Shown: in pieces, positions 16,703-25,270 of the stretch | Numbering within the stretch: the first letter of the stretch is position 1 | How the letters are laid out: each line of letters opens with the position of its first letter | Assembly (NCBI RefSeq): GCF_013149275.1 | Contig: NZ_JABGNA010000022.1 | Coordinates: 1 to 49,273 of the forward strand | Reading direction: 5' to 3' | Origin: Mucilaginibacter sp. SG564 | GTDB taxonomy: Bacteria; Bacteroidota; Bacteroidia; Sphingobacteriales; Sphingobacteriaceae | Length of the DNA: 49,273 nucleotides | Translations under genes and position numbers: made by a program | The notes under the pieces: model-generated | Seen by the model: the letters and a program-made list of their open reading frames with translations, nothing else | Database searches by the model: none | What the model was told of the DNA's origin: nothing

Positions 16703-17113
16703 TTAATTCTTTTCAACAACCCTTTGATCAAACATCAAAGTACCTAACAGTATCAACGTCCCCAGCATAAGCAGCCATTTAAACTTAAGCATGGCCTGCA
16801 AAAATTGGTTTCCGGAATTAATATCCACTATCGTTAAAATACCATAAACTATACCTAACCCCGCTATCAGGCCTAATAAAGCCAGTAAATTAAAGCGGAT
16901 ATCACTCCGTTTTTTCAACTTTAGCTGGAGCTGACGGCTAACTTTTGAGGCAAAATTGAAGGATAAACCCTGTTCTGGCTCTTTATTTAGCTTTTGAAAT
17001 AATGACTGATAGCTTTCCACCTGCTGCTTTTCTGAAGCAGATAACATTTCGCCGGATGGCTTCAATTCACTATCCAGCATTGCCTGGATCTGTTCATCGG
17101 TCAGCTTTTTCAT
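16703..17113 (-). CDS. Putative two-TM anti-sigma factor
   Basis: Small membrane protein of 136 residues with no confident family hit from reading. The soluble N-terminus (1-70) is charged and helical (LTDEQIQAMLDSELKPSGEMLSASEKQQVESYQSLFQKL), like the sigma-binding part of small anti-sigma proteins. Two membrane helices follow at about 74-95 and 107-128, with a short charged tail. The gene starts 3 bp after the ECF sigma stop codon, so the two are translated from one message. Position directly behind an ECF sigma gene, cytoplasmic helices and membrane anchoring together suggest an anti-sigma role. No zinc-binding ZAS motif (HxxxCxxC) is present, so this is inference from context. Confidence 0.75.
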   Translation of the reverse strand: MKKLTDEQIQAMLDSELKPSGEMLSASEKQQVESYQSLFQKLNKEPEQGLSFNFASKVSRQLQLKLKKRSDIRFNLLALLGLIAGLGIVYGILTIVDINSGNQFLQAMLKFKWLLMLGTLILLGTLMFDQRVVEKN

Positions 17114-17116
17114 GAT

Positions 17117-17665
17117 TTAATTTTTAAGATCGTGTTCAATTTTTTCTTTCAATAACTTGCGCGCCCTAAAAAGGTGGCTTTTAACCGTTCCCTCGGGTAT
17201 GCCCGTGATCTGTTCAATTTCGGGACAGGTAAACTCGTTTAAATGGTATAAGGTTAAAACGGTGCGGTATTGCAGCGGCATCTGCTCAATCAGCAGGTTT
17301 ACATAGGCCGCTGTATCTTTTTTCACAAGCTCCGACTCGGGGCTGTCTTCACTAAAATGATAATGATCTATATTTTCAGGATAGTCGGCCTGCCGGGCTG
17401 CCTTGCTTTTTTTTACATGGTCAACAGCGGTCAAATAGGCTATCCGCGCAATCCAGGTGGATAACTTGGATTGAAAACGGAATTTCGGGAGACTTTGATG
17501 TACTTTAATAAAAACTTCCTGGCAAATATCCTCCTTATCCTGCAGGTGTTGCACCAGGCGATTCACTACAAAGAAAACCAGCTTTTCATATTGTTTAACC
17601 AATACTTCAAAAGCGTGGAAATCTCCCCTTAATATCCTGGAAACAACTTCCTTTTCATTAAACAT
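17117..17665 (-). CDS. ECF RNA polymerase sigma factor (RpoE-like)
   Basis: Sigma-70 family protein of 182 residues. Region 2 includes DFHAFEVLVKQYEKLVFFVVNRLVQHLQDKEDICQEVFIKVHQSLPKFRFQSKLSTWIARIAYLTAVDHVKK, with the promoter-melting helix W-IARIAYLTAVDHVK. Region 4 is LPLQYR-like MPLQYRTVLTLYHLNEFTCPEIEQITGIPEGTVKSHLFRARKLLKEKI. It differs from the FecR-linked type at 15853 and resembles the general RpoE/SigW group. A putative anti-sigma gene follows after 3 bp. The upstream region shared with the divergent small membrane protein contains two mirror-image promoter-like elements, one only 6 bp from this start codon, which suggests autoregulation and a nearly leaderless message. Confidence 0.95.
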   Translation of the reverse strand: MFNEKEVVSRILRGDFHAFEVLVKQYEKLVFFVVNRLVQHLQDKEDICQEVFIKVHQSLPKFRFQSKLSTWIARIAYLTAVDHVKKSKAARQADYPENIDHYHFSEDSPESELVKKDTAAYVNLLIEQMPLQYRTVLTLYHLNEFTCPEIEQITGIPEGTVKSHLFRARKLLKEKIEHDLKN

Positions 17666-17670
17666 ATTAT

Positions 17671-17751
17671 AGTAGTCTGCATCGGCCAGTTAACGGTTGC
17701 AAAAATTAAAGAAAAATATTTGCAACCGTTCTGTTATTTTTAAAGACTACT
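17671..17751. promoter_or_regulatory. Mirror-symmetric divergent promoter-like element
   Basis: Rightward: TTTGCAACCGTT (17719-17730), 13 bases, then AGACTACT (17744-17751). Leftward, on the minus strand: TTTGCAACCGTT (17703-17692), 13 bases, then AGACTACT (17678-17671). Both inverted repeats share one centre at 17711, so the same two-part element faces both divergent genes with identical spacing. This is the layout expected of -35/-10 boxes for one ECF sigma, most likely the one encoded at 17117-17665. An operator for a dimeric regulator is the alternative. Confidence 0.65.
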
Positions 17752-17779
17752 GTATCAAAATCATTTAAATTAAAACATC

Positions 17780-18127
17780 ATGAAACAGTTAATGCCTTTT
17801 ATCGTCGTTATCATATTCTTTATCCTTATCGCCATATTCATACTTGCCCTGTACAACTACCGTTTAAAGAAACGCATTATTGACGCGGGCCCTTTAGATG
17901 AGATCGGTCTTAAATTTTTACAGCAGCTCTCGGGCTTTGGCACCGAAGCCATGAAATGGGCTATCATCCTGGCAACTACCGGCCTGGGTCTCATCGTTAT
18001 GCAGTTTATCCCTTACAGTGCCGAAGATTCACCCCTTCCGTATGGGGTTGAAATGTTGTTTGTAGCTGCCGGTTTTTTCCTGTACTATCTTTTCATCCGC
18101 AATCACCGCGATAAACATCCGCTTTAA
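17780..18127 (+). CDS. Small three-TM membrane protein of unknown function
   Basis: Protein of 115 residues with membrane helices at about 5-25, 57-77 and 88-106. After the first helix comes a conserved-looking cytoplasmic segment (NYRLKKRIIDAGPLDEIGLKFLQQLSGFGTEAMKW). The lysine/arginine pair followed by an acidic-helix segment resembles the small DUF6249-type membrane proteins found near sigma genes in Bacteroidota, but I do not claim that family firmly. It is divergent from the ECF sigma gene and faces an identical promoter-like element, so it probably belongs to that sigma's regulon. The outer-membrane barrel gene follows on the same strand after about 120 bp. Function unknown. Confidence 0.8.
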   Translation: MKQLMPFIVVIIFFILIAIFILALYNYRLKKRIIDAGPLDEIGLKFLQQLSGFGTEAMKWAIILATTGLGLIVMQFIPYSAEDSPLPYGVEMLFVAAGFFLYYLFIRNHRDKHPL

Positions 18128-18249
18128 TTCAATCATCAGGGTAGTTTACCCTAAAAAGCATTCCCGGTAAATACTGCAAATTTTAAAGGCTGTTGGTCTT
18201 TACGGGGATTGCGTTGTCAAAAATTTTCCATCTCCAAATCTTAATCACC

Positions 18250-20682
18250 ATGACAACTAAACCATACGCCTTTAGCATCATTTTATCGCTTGCTTTCCTG
18301 ATCATGCAAACCGGCAGCATCCTGGCCCAAACCAACAGTGGCAAATTGATATTAAAAGGAACCCTCTCCGATTCGACCACACACCATAAACTGGCTTTTG
18401 TAACGATAAAACTAAACGACGACGAAGGTCAAACCATCAGGGTCGGTGTTACCAGGGAGGACGGTTCATTTGCTTTTGCAGTGCTGCCACCCGCGGCTTA
18501 TCATGTGGTGATGGTAGCCATAGGTTACGCGCCCAAAACGATCCTGCTTGATCTGCAGAAAGACACCGACCTGGGTTTAATCAGCCTGAAGCAGCAGGTG
18601 AACAGTTTAAAAGAAGTTGCTATAACCGGCACCAGGCCCATCATCAGACAAAAAGCCGACCGCATCATTTACGATCTGCAGGCCGACCCTGAAAGCAAAT
18701 CCAACAATGTTTTGGGGATGATGCACAAGATCCCCTACATCACTTTGGATGGTCAGGATAACATCCTGTTAAAAGGCAATTCCAGCTTTAAAGTTCTTAT
18801 CAACGGAAAGCCATCGCCCAGTATCGAAAACAATTTAAACGCCATATTGAAAAGTATGCCTGCATCCACTATTGAAAGAATAGAGGTGATCACCATACCG
18901 CCATCTAAATATGATGGCGAAGGCCTGGCGGGCATCATCAATATTATTACCGTAAAAAAACTAAATAACGGGTACAGCGGATCACTAAACGCCAATGAAA
19001 GCTTCCCTGTTGGCGGCCCCGGCGCGGGAGGATCTTTCACGGCTAAAAGCGGCAAGTTTGTGATAGCTGCTTTTGGCGGCGCGAGCATCGCTAACAATCC
19101 TACAACTACTTTTATCAATAACAGGGAAACATTCGGCACAACCCAAACCAACCTGCTGCAAACGGGAGATCGCCGGTTGAACAATAAAACAGCTTACTTT
19201 GGTACCGAAATGAGCTATGAGATCGATTCGCTTCACCTCATCTCGGGACAGTTTAACCTCAATGGTAGTCGTACAAGTAGTCATATGACCCAGGTATCCG
19301 GCCTGAACGGAACCTCGGGGATAAACGAGGCATACGACCTGTTGAATAATAATAAAGGGACAGGCTATGGCTGGGATGCCGCACTTAATTACCAGGTTGG
19401 TTTTAAAAGGGTTAAAAACAGGCTGCTAACTTTCTCTTATCAGTATTCGGGCAACCGCAACAACCGCGATGGGGATGTAACCATCACCAATCCGGTAAAT
19501 TTTAACACACCGGATTATACCCAAACCGACAGGCAAAAATTCAATGAACATACCTTACAGGTTGATTTTGTAACCCCGGTTAAACAGGTAAATATTGAGG
19601 CGGGTGTAAAAGGCATCCTGCGTGCCAGTAACAGCAATTTTGGCTACAATAGTTTTAACAGTGCCACAGGGCAGTTTGATGAAGATGCGGCACTATCAAA
19701 CCAATACACCAACAATCAAAATGTGTTCAGCGCCTACAATTCGTACCAGGTTAATTTAAAAAGCTGGAACATCAACGCCGGGTTCCGGGTAGAAGAAACC
19801 GTGATCAGGGCCGATTTTATCAGTACCTCCACGGTTGCCAAACAAAATTATTTCAACGTGCTGCCATCCATCGCCATAAGTAAAAATTTCAGCGATCAAA
19901 CCGCGCTTACCTTTGGATTTTCGCAACGCATCCGCAGGCCGGGTATCAACAGGCTTAACCCTTATATCGACCGCTCCAATCCTAATTTTGAATCAACCGG
20001 AAACCCCAACCTGCGCCCCGTATTGCTGAATGATGTGCAGGCAGGTTACAGCAGCGGCAAAAAACTGTCATTAAACATAGGGTTGGATTATTCCTTCATG
20101 AACAACCTGGACTTGCAGGTGGCCGACTTTGACCCCACCACACAAATTACACGCACCAGTTATGCTAATACAGGCAAAGCAAGCAGCTTTGGCGGCAACC
20201 TGTCCCTTGCCTACCGCGTTAGTAAGCTGTACAATGTAAGCCTGAACGGTAACCTGATGTACCTGTGGTTGCAGGGAACCGCGGATGGCAGTATAGTACG
20301 TAACGACAGACTGATGTATTCCTTCTCCCTTTCAAATGGTTTCCGTTTCAATAAAGGATGGGCAGCAAACGTCGACCTGAATGTGGTTAGCCGCAATCCT
20401 ACTGGCTTGCAAGGCTATTCAAACGGATTTGTAAGTACTTCTTTGAGTGTAAATAAAGAGCTCATCAAAAACAAACTGGGCTTTGCCGCCCGGGTGAATA
20501 ATCCATTCACGGGTTACAGGAATAATATCACCCACACCTTCGGGCCCGATTTTAACCAGCTGTACACCTCCCGCGATTATTACCGGTCATTCGGCATCAG
20601 CCTGAATTATAAATTTGGTGGGCTCAATGATGGTGTTAATAAAAGCCGGAGATCTATCGAGAACAATGATGTAGCTAATTAG
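18250..20682 (+). CDS. Outer-membrane beta-barrel protein, TonB-receptor-like (PF14905 type)
   Basis: Predicted outer-membrane protein of about 810 residues. The frame is open from 18193, but the ATG at 18250 begins a standard signal peptide (MTTKPYAFSIILSLAFLIMQ, cleaved near ILAQ) and is preferred. A carboxypeptidase-regulatory-like beta-sandwich covers about 30-115. A plug domain follows (SKSNNVLGMMHKIPYITLDG, SFKVLINGKPSP, MPASTIERIEVITIPPSKYDGEGLAGIINIITVKK). The rest is a long barrel with alternating aromatic strands. This matches the outer-membrane protein beta-barrel family common in Bacteroidota, distinct from SusC and without a SusD partner. It follows the ECF-controlled small membrane gene and may be part of the same envelope-stress regulon (inference). 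Ligand unknown. Confidence 0.88.
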   Translation: MTTKPYAFSIILSLAFLIMQTGSILAQTNSGKLILKGTLSDSTTHHKLAFVTIKLNDDEGQTIRVGVTREDGSFAFAVLPPAAYHVVMVAIGYAPKTILLDLQKDTDLGLISLKQQVNSLKEVAITGTRPIIRQKADRIIYDLQADPESKSNNVLGMMHKIPYITLDGQDNILLKGNSSFKVLINGKPSPSIENNLNAILKSMPASTIERIEVITIPPSKYDGEGLAGIINIITVKKLNNGYSGSLNANESFPVGGPGAGGSFTAKSGKFVIAAFGGASIANNPTTTFINNRETFGTTQTNLLQTGDRRLNNKTAYFGTEMSYEIDSLHLISGQFNLNGSRTSSHMTQVSGLNGTSGINEAYDLLNNNKGTGYGWDAALNYQVGFKRVKNRLLTFSYQYSGNRNNRDGDVTITNPVNFNTPDYTQTDRQKFNEHTLQVDFVTPVKQVNIEAGVKGILRASNSNFGYNSFNSATGQFDEDAALSNQYTNNQNVFSAYNSYQVNLKSWNINAGFRVEETVIRADFISTSTVAKQNYFNVLPSIAISKNFSDQTALTFGFSQRIRRPGINRLNPYIDRSNPNFESTGNPNLRPVLLNDVQAGYSSGKKLSLNIGLDYSFMNNLDLQVADFDPTTQITRTSYANTGKASSFGGNLSLAYRVSKLYNVSLNGNLMYLWLQGTADGSIVRNDRLMYSFSLSNGFRFNKGWAANVDLNVVSRNPTGLQGYSNGFVSTSLSVNKELIKNKLGFAARVNNPFTGYRNNITHTFGPDFNQLYTSRDYYRSFGISLNYKFGGLNDGVNKSRRSIENNDVAN

Positions 20683-20777
20683 TATTGTGACATGCCTCAC
20701 ACAGTTTCCCGGTTGCTGTGTGATAGATTTGTGTTGCGATCACAGATGCTGGAAAGAGCGTTTACTGCCGGTTAAAA

Positions 20778-20907
20778 TCCCCTCTTGAGAGGGGGCGCGT
20801 AGGATTGTGTAATGGCAGGGGTGTGTTCATCAAGCGAAGAACACACCCCTCCACCCCTCTCAAGAGGGGAATCGCACACCCCTCCCGCTCTTTTTCTTTC
20901 CAACACC
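20778..20907. repeat. Interspersed repeat, inverted copy of the element at 5912-6039
   Basis: CCCCTCTTGAGAGGGG near 20779 and CCCCTCTCAAGAGGGG near 20854 flank an inner inverted pair, GGGGTGTGTTC (near 20818) and GAACACACCCC (near 20839). The right end runs through GCGATTCCCC and GAGCGGGAGG to GGTGTTGG on the minus strand, in the same order as 5912-6039. It lies in the 263-bp gap before the MBL-fold gene. Confidence 0.75.
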
Positions 20908-20945
20908 CGAGATCTCAACACAGAAATTAAACTTATTTATAAAAC

Positions 20946-21698
20946 ATGAAAGATATAGTTAATGTAACCTACCTGGGCGGGCCCACCATTATCCTGGAAA
21001 TAGGCGGATTAAGATTGATAACCGACCCAACACTTGATCCCGCCGGCGAAACATTTATGCTCGGCGATAAACCGGGCTACTGGAAAACTTCGGGGCCGGC
21101 CACTACGGAGGTTGGGCATATAGATGCGGTGCTTCTCAGTCATGATCAGCATGGCGATAACCTTGATCATGCAGGTCGAAGATTATTGGAAGCCGTTGGC
21201 AATACATTCACAACGCACATTGGTGCGGAGCGGCTTGGGCCTGATGCTACCGGGCTGGCGCCATGGGAAACCATCCGTTTAAATGATCAGGTTACCATAA
21301 CCGGCACACCGGCAAGGCACGGCCCCGCTGGCAGCGAAAAAATAACCGGAGATGTGACCGGCTTTATTGTAGAGAGCCCCGACCTCCAGATCTATATCAC
21401 CGGCGACACCGTTTTTTATGAAGGGATCACAGAAATAGCCTCCAGGTACAATCCCCAATACGTTTTCATTTTTGCAGGCGCCGCCAAACCCCGCGGCCCA
21501 TTCAACGTAACTATGGGCAGTAACGATGCTATTGACACCGCCTCCGCTTTCCCGAACGCAACCATTATCCCGGTACACTTTGAAGGCTGGTCGCATTACA
21601 CCGAAGGCGGCGAGGTACTTCAACAATCATTCACCGCTCTGGGTATTGCAGACAGGCTCCGGATTTTAACGCTGGGTGAGAGAACGAGTTTGTCGTAA
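20946..21698 (+). CDS. MBL-fold metallo-hydrolase
   Basis: Cytosolic metallo-beta-lactamase-fold protein of 250 residues (lactamase_B_2-like, related to UlaG/UPF0173 proteins). The N-terminal strand pattern VTYLGGPTIILEIGGLRLITDPTLDP is typical. The metal site motif reads SHDQHGDNLDH (His66, His69, Asp71) instead of canonical HxHxDH. Later ligands are His in RHGP (about 121), Asp in TGDT (about 155) and His in VHFEGWSHY. The altered motif recurs in some MBL subfamilies, so it is probably functional with a variant metal site. It stands alone, with a repeat upstream and a terminator-like hairpin downstream. Substrate unknown. Confidence 0.88.
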   Translation: MKDIVNVTYLGGPTIILEIGGLRLITDPTLDPAGETFMLGDKPGYWKTSGPATTEVGHIDAVLLSHDQHGDNLDHAGRRLLEAVGNTFTTHIGAERLGPDATGLAPWETIRLNDQVTITGTPARHGPAGSEKITGDVTGFIVESPDLQIYITGDTVFYEGITEIASRYNPQYVFIFAGAAKPRGPFNVTMGSNDAIDTASAFPNATIIPVHFEGWSHYTEGGEVLQQSFTALGIADRLRILTLGERTSLS

Positions 21699-21757
21699 AC
21701 AATACAATGACCTAGTTTAGGTAATCTCCCCAATTTTTCGTATATTTATATAGATTC

Positions 21758-21793
21758 ACAGCCCGAATGTCTTTCAGCAGACATCCGGGCTGT
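21758..21793 (+). terminator. Terminator-like hairpin after the MBL gene
   Basis: ACAGCCCGAATGTCT (21758-21772) pairs with AGACATCCGGGCTGT (21779-21793) apart from one A-C mismatch, around a 6-base loop. The following tract is only TTGGTT, so termination strength is uncertain. It lies 60 bp past the stop codon. Confidence 0.6.
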
Positions 21794-21896
21794 TTGGTTA
21801 AGGATAGCATTAAACTCAAAACCAGCATCTTTTTATACAGCTATTTAATTATCAATAAATTAATACTTTTTAAACTTTTCAAAACCCATCAAAAAT

Positions 21897-21992
21897 TTGT
21901 TAAAAAGTGTTAAAATGGCGTTAAAATTTAGTTAAAGTGGCCAAAAAGCAAGGATTTTCATCGGCTTTTTGAGTTAAAAAGTGTTAAAATTT
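21897..21992 (+). promoter_or_regulatory. Repeated GTTAAAAAGTGTTAAAA motif upstream of the YncE-like gene
   Basis: GTTAAAAAGTGTTAAAA occurs at 21899-21915 and 21973-21989, with extra GTTAAA half-sites between them (about 21920 and 21931). The same 17-mer, similarly oriented relative to its gene, lies upstream of the NEW3-domain gene (45991-46007, minus). The AT-rich gap 21699-22081 holds nothing else apart from the hairpin at 21758. A transcription-factor binding array is likely, factor unknown. Confidence 0.5.
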
Positions 21993-22081
21993 AAGGTTTA
22001 AAAAGTTTTTTGAACCGGCGCAGGACCTTTACAAGTTTTCTACAGAATCAAGGCTGAACTTTAAATCAAAAAAAAGAACCC

Positions 22082-23086
22082 ATGAAAAAATTTATATCAG
22101 CTCTGGCTTTGATGGTGTCCATTGGCCTGCTCCCGCAACTGCTGCATGCGCAAACCTATGAGCTGGATAAAACTATCCCCCTGCCCGGCGATGGTGGCTA
22201 TGATTACCTGTCGATTGATAAGGTAAACAACCGTTTATATGTGTCGCACGGTACGGCTGTGAATGTGATCGATCTGAAAACCGAAAAACTGGCAGGCCTT
22301 ATCGGCGATCTCAAAGGCATACATGGCATCGCTATCGACAATAAAGCCAACCGCGGCTTTATCAGCGACGGCAAAGCCAACGCCGTAGTAGCATTTGATC
22401 TTAAAACCCTGAAGGTTATTGCAACCATACCCTTAACAGGTGCCAACGGCCCCGATGCTATTATGTACGATCCTTACAGCGACCGTGTTTTCAGCTTTAA
22501 CGGTGAAAGCAACAACTCATCGGTAGTTGATCCGAATACTTTAAAACAGGTTGGAACAGTTACACTGGGCGGTGCCCCTGAATTTGCCGTAGCCGATGGC
22601 AAAGGCAAAATTTACAACAACCTGGAAGATAAAAGCAGTTTGAATATCATCGACAGCAAAACCCTCAAAGTGATTAAAAACTATCCGCTTGCCCCATGCG
22701 GCGGGCCAACCGGTTTAGCTTTGGATGCTGTAAATCAGCGGGTATTTACTGTTTGCCGCGAAAATAAAGGTGTGAGTGTGGTAAACATCAATACCGGTAA
22801 AGTGGTGACCACCTTACCTATAGGCGCCGGTGTTGATGCTGTGGTTTATGATCCGGAGACTAAGCTCATCTTCTGCTCCTGCGGTGATGGGGTAACTACG
22901 ATCATCAAACAGCAATCGGCCGATGAGTATAAAGTGATCCAGACCTTGCAAACTGCCTATCGTGCTAAAACCATGGCCCTTGACCCTAAAACGCACAAAA
23001 TTTATTTAAGCGTGGCCGAGTTTGTAAAGGGGACACGAACCGCTTTGCCTAACACTTTTAAAGTACTGGTTTATAAACTAAAATAA
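22082..23086 (+). CDS. Secreted YncE-family beta-propeller protein
   Basis: Exported protein of 334 residues with signal peptide MKKFISALALMVSIGLLPQ, cleaved after LHAQ. The mature part is a YncE-like seven-bladed beta-propeller. Each repeat carries a variant of DxxNxRLYVS, VxVIDLKTEKL and V-x-YDPxxxRVFSF, for example NRLYVSHGTAVNVIDLKTEKL, DPYSDRVFSFNGESN and DPKTHKIYLSVAEF. Such proteins bind ligands or DNA in the periplasm or outside the cell; no catalytic residues are visible. The following two-component operon starts 105 bp downstream but has a different upstream region. A regulatory array of GTTAAAA sites lies upstream. Exact role unknown. Confidence 0.88.
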   Translation: MKKFISALALMVSIGLLPQLLHAQTYELDKTIPLPGDGGYDYLSIDKVNNRLYVSHGTAVNVIDLKTEKLAGLIGDLKGIHGIAIDNKANRGFISDGKANAVVAFDLKTLKVIATIPLTGANGPDAIMYDPYSDRVFSFNGESNNSSVVDPNTLKQVGTVTLGGAPEFAVADGKGKIYNNLEDKSSLNIIDSKTLKVIKNYPLAPCGGPTGLALDAVNQRVFTVCRENKGVSVVNINTGKVVTTLPIGAGVDAVVYDPETKLIFCSCGDGVTTIIKQQSADEYKVIQTLQTAYRAKTMALDPKTHKIYLSVAEFVKGTRTALPNTFKVLVYKLK

Positions 23087-23191
23087 ACAGGTTCAAGGCT
23101 CGAGAGACGTGGTTCGAGGCTCTAACCTTAAAAAACGAACCCCGGCCCTCGATCCCCGAACCCAAATTATTCGTATTTTTAAAAAAAAAGC

Positions 23192-23869
23192 TTGAAATTA
23201 TTGATCATAGAAGATGAGGCAGGCCTGCGGGATAGTATCGAAGCGTACTTTACCGAAGAGGGAAATATCTGCGAAACTGCGCATGATTTTTCTTCGGCCA
23301 TGTCCAAGGTTAATTTGTACCGGTATGACTGTATTGTGCTGGATATCACCCTACCCAATGGTAGTGGTCTGGATATATTAAAACACCTGAAAGCCGGACA
23401 ACAGGCCGATGGCGTTTTGATCATTTCGGCCAAAAACTCATTAGACGACCGCCTAACCGGGCTTGATCTGGGCGCCGATGATTATCTCACCAAACCTTTC
23501 CACCTTTCGGAATTGAGGGCGCGGGTTGCGGCTATTGTCCGGCGTAAAGCATTTAATGGCAACAATATCCTTACACTCAATGAGATCTTTATCGACCTAA
23601 CGGCCAAAGAAGTAAAGATCAACCAAACAGCGGTTAAATTTACCCGCAAGGAGTATAGCTTACTCTTATATTTTATAGCCAATAAAGGCAAGGTGGTTTC
23701 AAAAAGCGCCATTGCCGAACATCTTTGGGGCGACAGCATAGACATTGCCGACAACTTTGATTTTATTTATTCGCACATCAAAAACATCCGCAAAAAAATG
23801 GTGGAAGCAGGTGGTAAGGATTATATCCAGGCCGCCTACGGCATGGGCTACAAGTTTACCGATGCATGA
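23192..23869 (+). CDS. OmpR/PhoB-type response regulator of an RND efflux operon
   Basis: Transcriptional response regulator of 225 residues. The receiver domain (1-115) has the acidic pocket Glu7/Asp8, phosphoacceptor Asp51, and the conserved Lys101 in TKPF. The C-terminal winged helix (about 125-222) includes KFTRKEYSLLLYFIANKGKVVSKSAIAEHLWG and ends with AAYGMGYKF. The start is TTG: the frame has a TAA stop four codons upstream (23180) and no ATG before the essential receiver start. The kinase gene overlaps its stop by 4 bp (ATGA), and the TolC/adaptor/RND genes follow, so it probably controls that pump. A paralogous regulator is cut by the right window edge. Confidence 0.94.
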   Translation: MKLLIIEDEAGLRDSIEAYFTEEGNICETAHDFSSAMSKVNLYRYDCIVLDITLPNGSGLDILKHLKAGQQADGVLIISAKNSLDDRLTGLDLGADDYLTKPFHLSELRARVAAIVRRKAFNGNNILTLNEIFIDLTAKEVKINQTAVKFTRKEYSLLLYFIANKGKVVSKSAIAEHLWGDSIDIADNFDFIYSHIKNIRKKMVEAGGKDYIQAAYGMGYKFTDA

Positions 23870-25125
23870 AGCTGCTCGACAAATATAACCGCATCAACAT
23901 CAGCGTAACGGTAATTATTATGCTGGTTACGGGTGTTATCTATTACTTCACTATCCATGCCATACTTACCCACCAGGTTGATAAAGCTTTACTGGTAGAA
24001 GAACGTGAGGTATTTGATTACGTTCAGCTTAACCATCACTTGCCGCAGGTGTTCAGGACCAACCACCAGGAGATCATCTTTACACCCGCTAACGGTCCGG
24101 TTCAAAGAAAATTTATTGATACCTCCTATCGTGATACCAAAGATCAGGACATGGAGCCGGCCCGTGCCATTATCACATCGGTAACCGTGGGTTCGCAGCT
24201 ATACAAGATCACCGTAATACAATCAACAGTAGAAACCGAGGATCTGATAGGTGATGTTTTCCTGATCACCATTATACTTATTGTTGTTTTGGTGATAGCA
24301 CTGTTTTTATCAAACCGATTGATATTACGACGCATTTGGCAGCCTTTTTATACCATACTTAATCAGCTTAAAGTATTTAACCTGGCCGAGGATAAGGCCG
24401 TTGCCTCCGTACCCTCAACTATTGATGAATTTACAGAACTTGACCAAGCAGTAGGCATCATGGCCACCAAAGCCAAGGATGATTATCTTAACCTGAAAGC
24501 ATTTACAGAAAATGCCGCTCATGAGCTGATGACGCCCATATCCGTCATCAATTCCAAACTGGATACGCTGGTACAAACCGGGCAATTCTCCGATTCGCAA
24601 AGCCAGTTGCTTAATGATATCTATAATACGGTAGCCCGCTTAACCCGGCTTAACAAATCCATGCTGTTACTCACCAAAATTGAGAATGGCCTGATACATG
24701 ACCAGCAAAACATTAATCTGAAAGAGTTACTGAGCACGAGTTTTTGGCAATATGAAGAATTGCTTGGCAGCCTGAATATCAAACTAACAACCCAGCTTAA
24801 CGACTGTGAAGTACAGGCCAGTCCGCTGTTAATGGAAGTATTGATAAACAACCTGATCAGTAATGCCATCAGGCATAACCTGCCAGGCGGCTCAATCACT
24901 GTCTCGCTCGATCAGCAACAGTTACAGATCAGCAATAGCGGGAAAGATGGAGAGATTGATATTGAGCGTGTCTTTAAACGGTTCCAAAAATCTTCGGCTT
25001 CTGAGGGCATCGGGCTTGGTCTTACCATTTGCCGGCAGATCTGCAATAATTATGGGTTCAATCTGCAATACCAGTTTAGCCAAAATACCCACCATTTTAC
25101 CATAAGCTTTGCCGTTACAGAATAA
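23866..25125 (+). CDS. Sensor histidine kinase of an RND efflux operon
   Basis: Inner-membrane kinase of 419 residues. Membrane helices are at about 11-33 and 130-150, enclosing a roughly 100-residue periplasmic sensor. No clear HAMP consensus follows, only a linker (RIWQPFYTILNQLKVFNLAED). HisKA contains phosphoacceptor His219 in AAHELMTP. HATPase_c has N-box NNLISNAIRHN (328-338) and G2 GIGLGL (381-386); the G1 box is degenerate (ISNSGKDGEI instead of DxGxG), a form also seen in the paralogue at 47837. Translation is coupled to the regulator through ATGA. It likely senses an envelope or toxic-compound signal and drives the downstream TolC-RND genes. Confidence 0.93.
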   Translation: MKLLDKYNRINISVTVIIMLVTGVIYYFTIHAILTHQVDKALLVEEREVFDYVQLNHHLPQVFRTNHQEIIFTPANGPVQRKFIDTSYRDTKDQDMEPARAIITSVTVGSQLYKITVIQSTVETEDLIGDVFLITIILIVVLVIALFLSNRLILRRIWQPFYTILNQLKVFNLAEDKAVASVPSTIDEFTELDQAVGIMATKAKDDYLNLKAFTENAAHELMTPISVINSKLDTLVQTGQFSDSQSQLLNDIYNTVARLTRLNKSMLLLTKIENGLIHDQQNINLKELLSTSFWQYEELLGSLNIKLTTQLNDCEVQASPLLMEVLINNLISNAIRHNLPGGSITVSLDQQQLQISNSGKDGEIDIERVFKRFQKSSASEGIGLGLTICRQICNNYGFNLQYQFSQNTHHFTISFAVTE

Positions 25126-25270
25126 TTCCAGAATTGATATTTAGCTTAGTAACATCCAAAAAATGGAATTGTATTGAAACTTTTAAAGATTAATTATAAA
25201 GCTTAGATTTAGACTATCGGTCGCTAAGCCTAACCCCATCTGCGTAACCGGTATGGGCCCATTGTAACTT

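Noticed and set aside
18193..18249. 19-residue extension of the outer-membrane barrel protein
   Set aside because: The signal peptide begins cleanly at the ATG 18250; the extension would bury it.
23095..23165. tRNA-like GGTTCGAGGCTC segment after the YncE-like gene
   Set aside because: It resembles a T-loop, but no acceptor, D or anticodon stems can be built around it. It is probably a short repeat.
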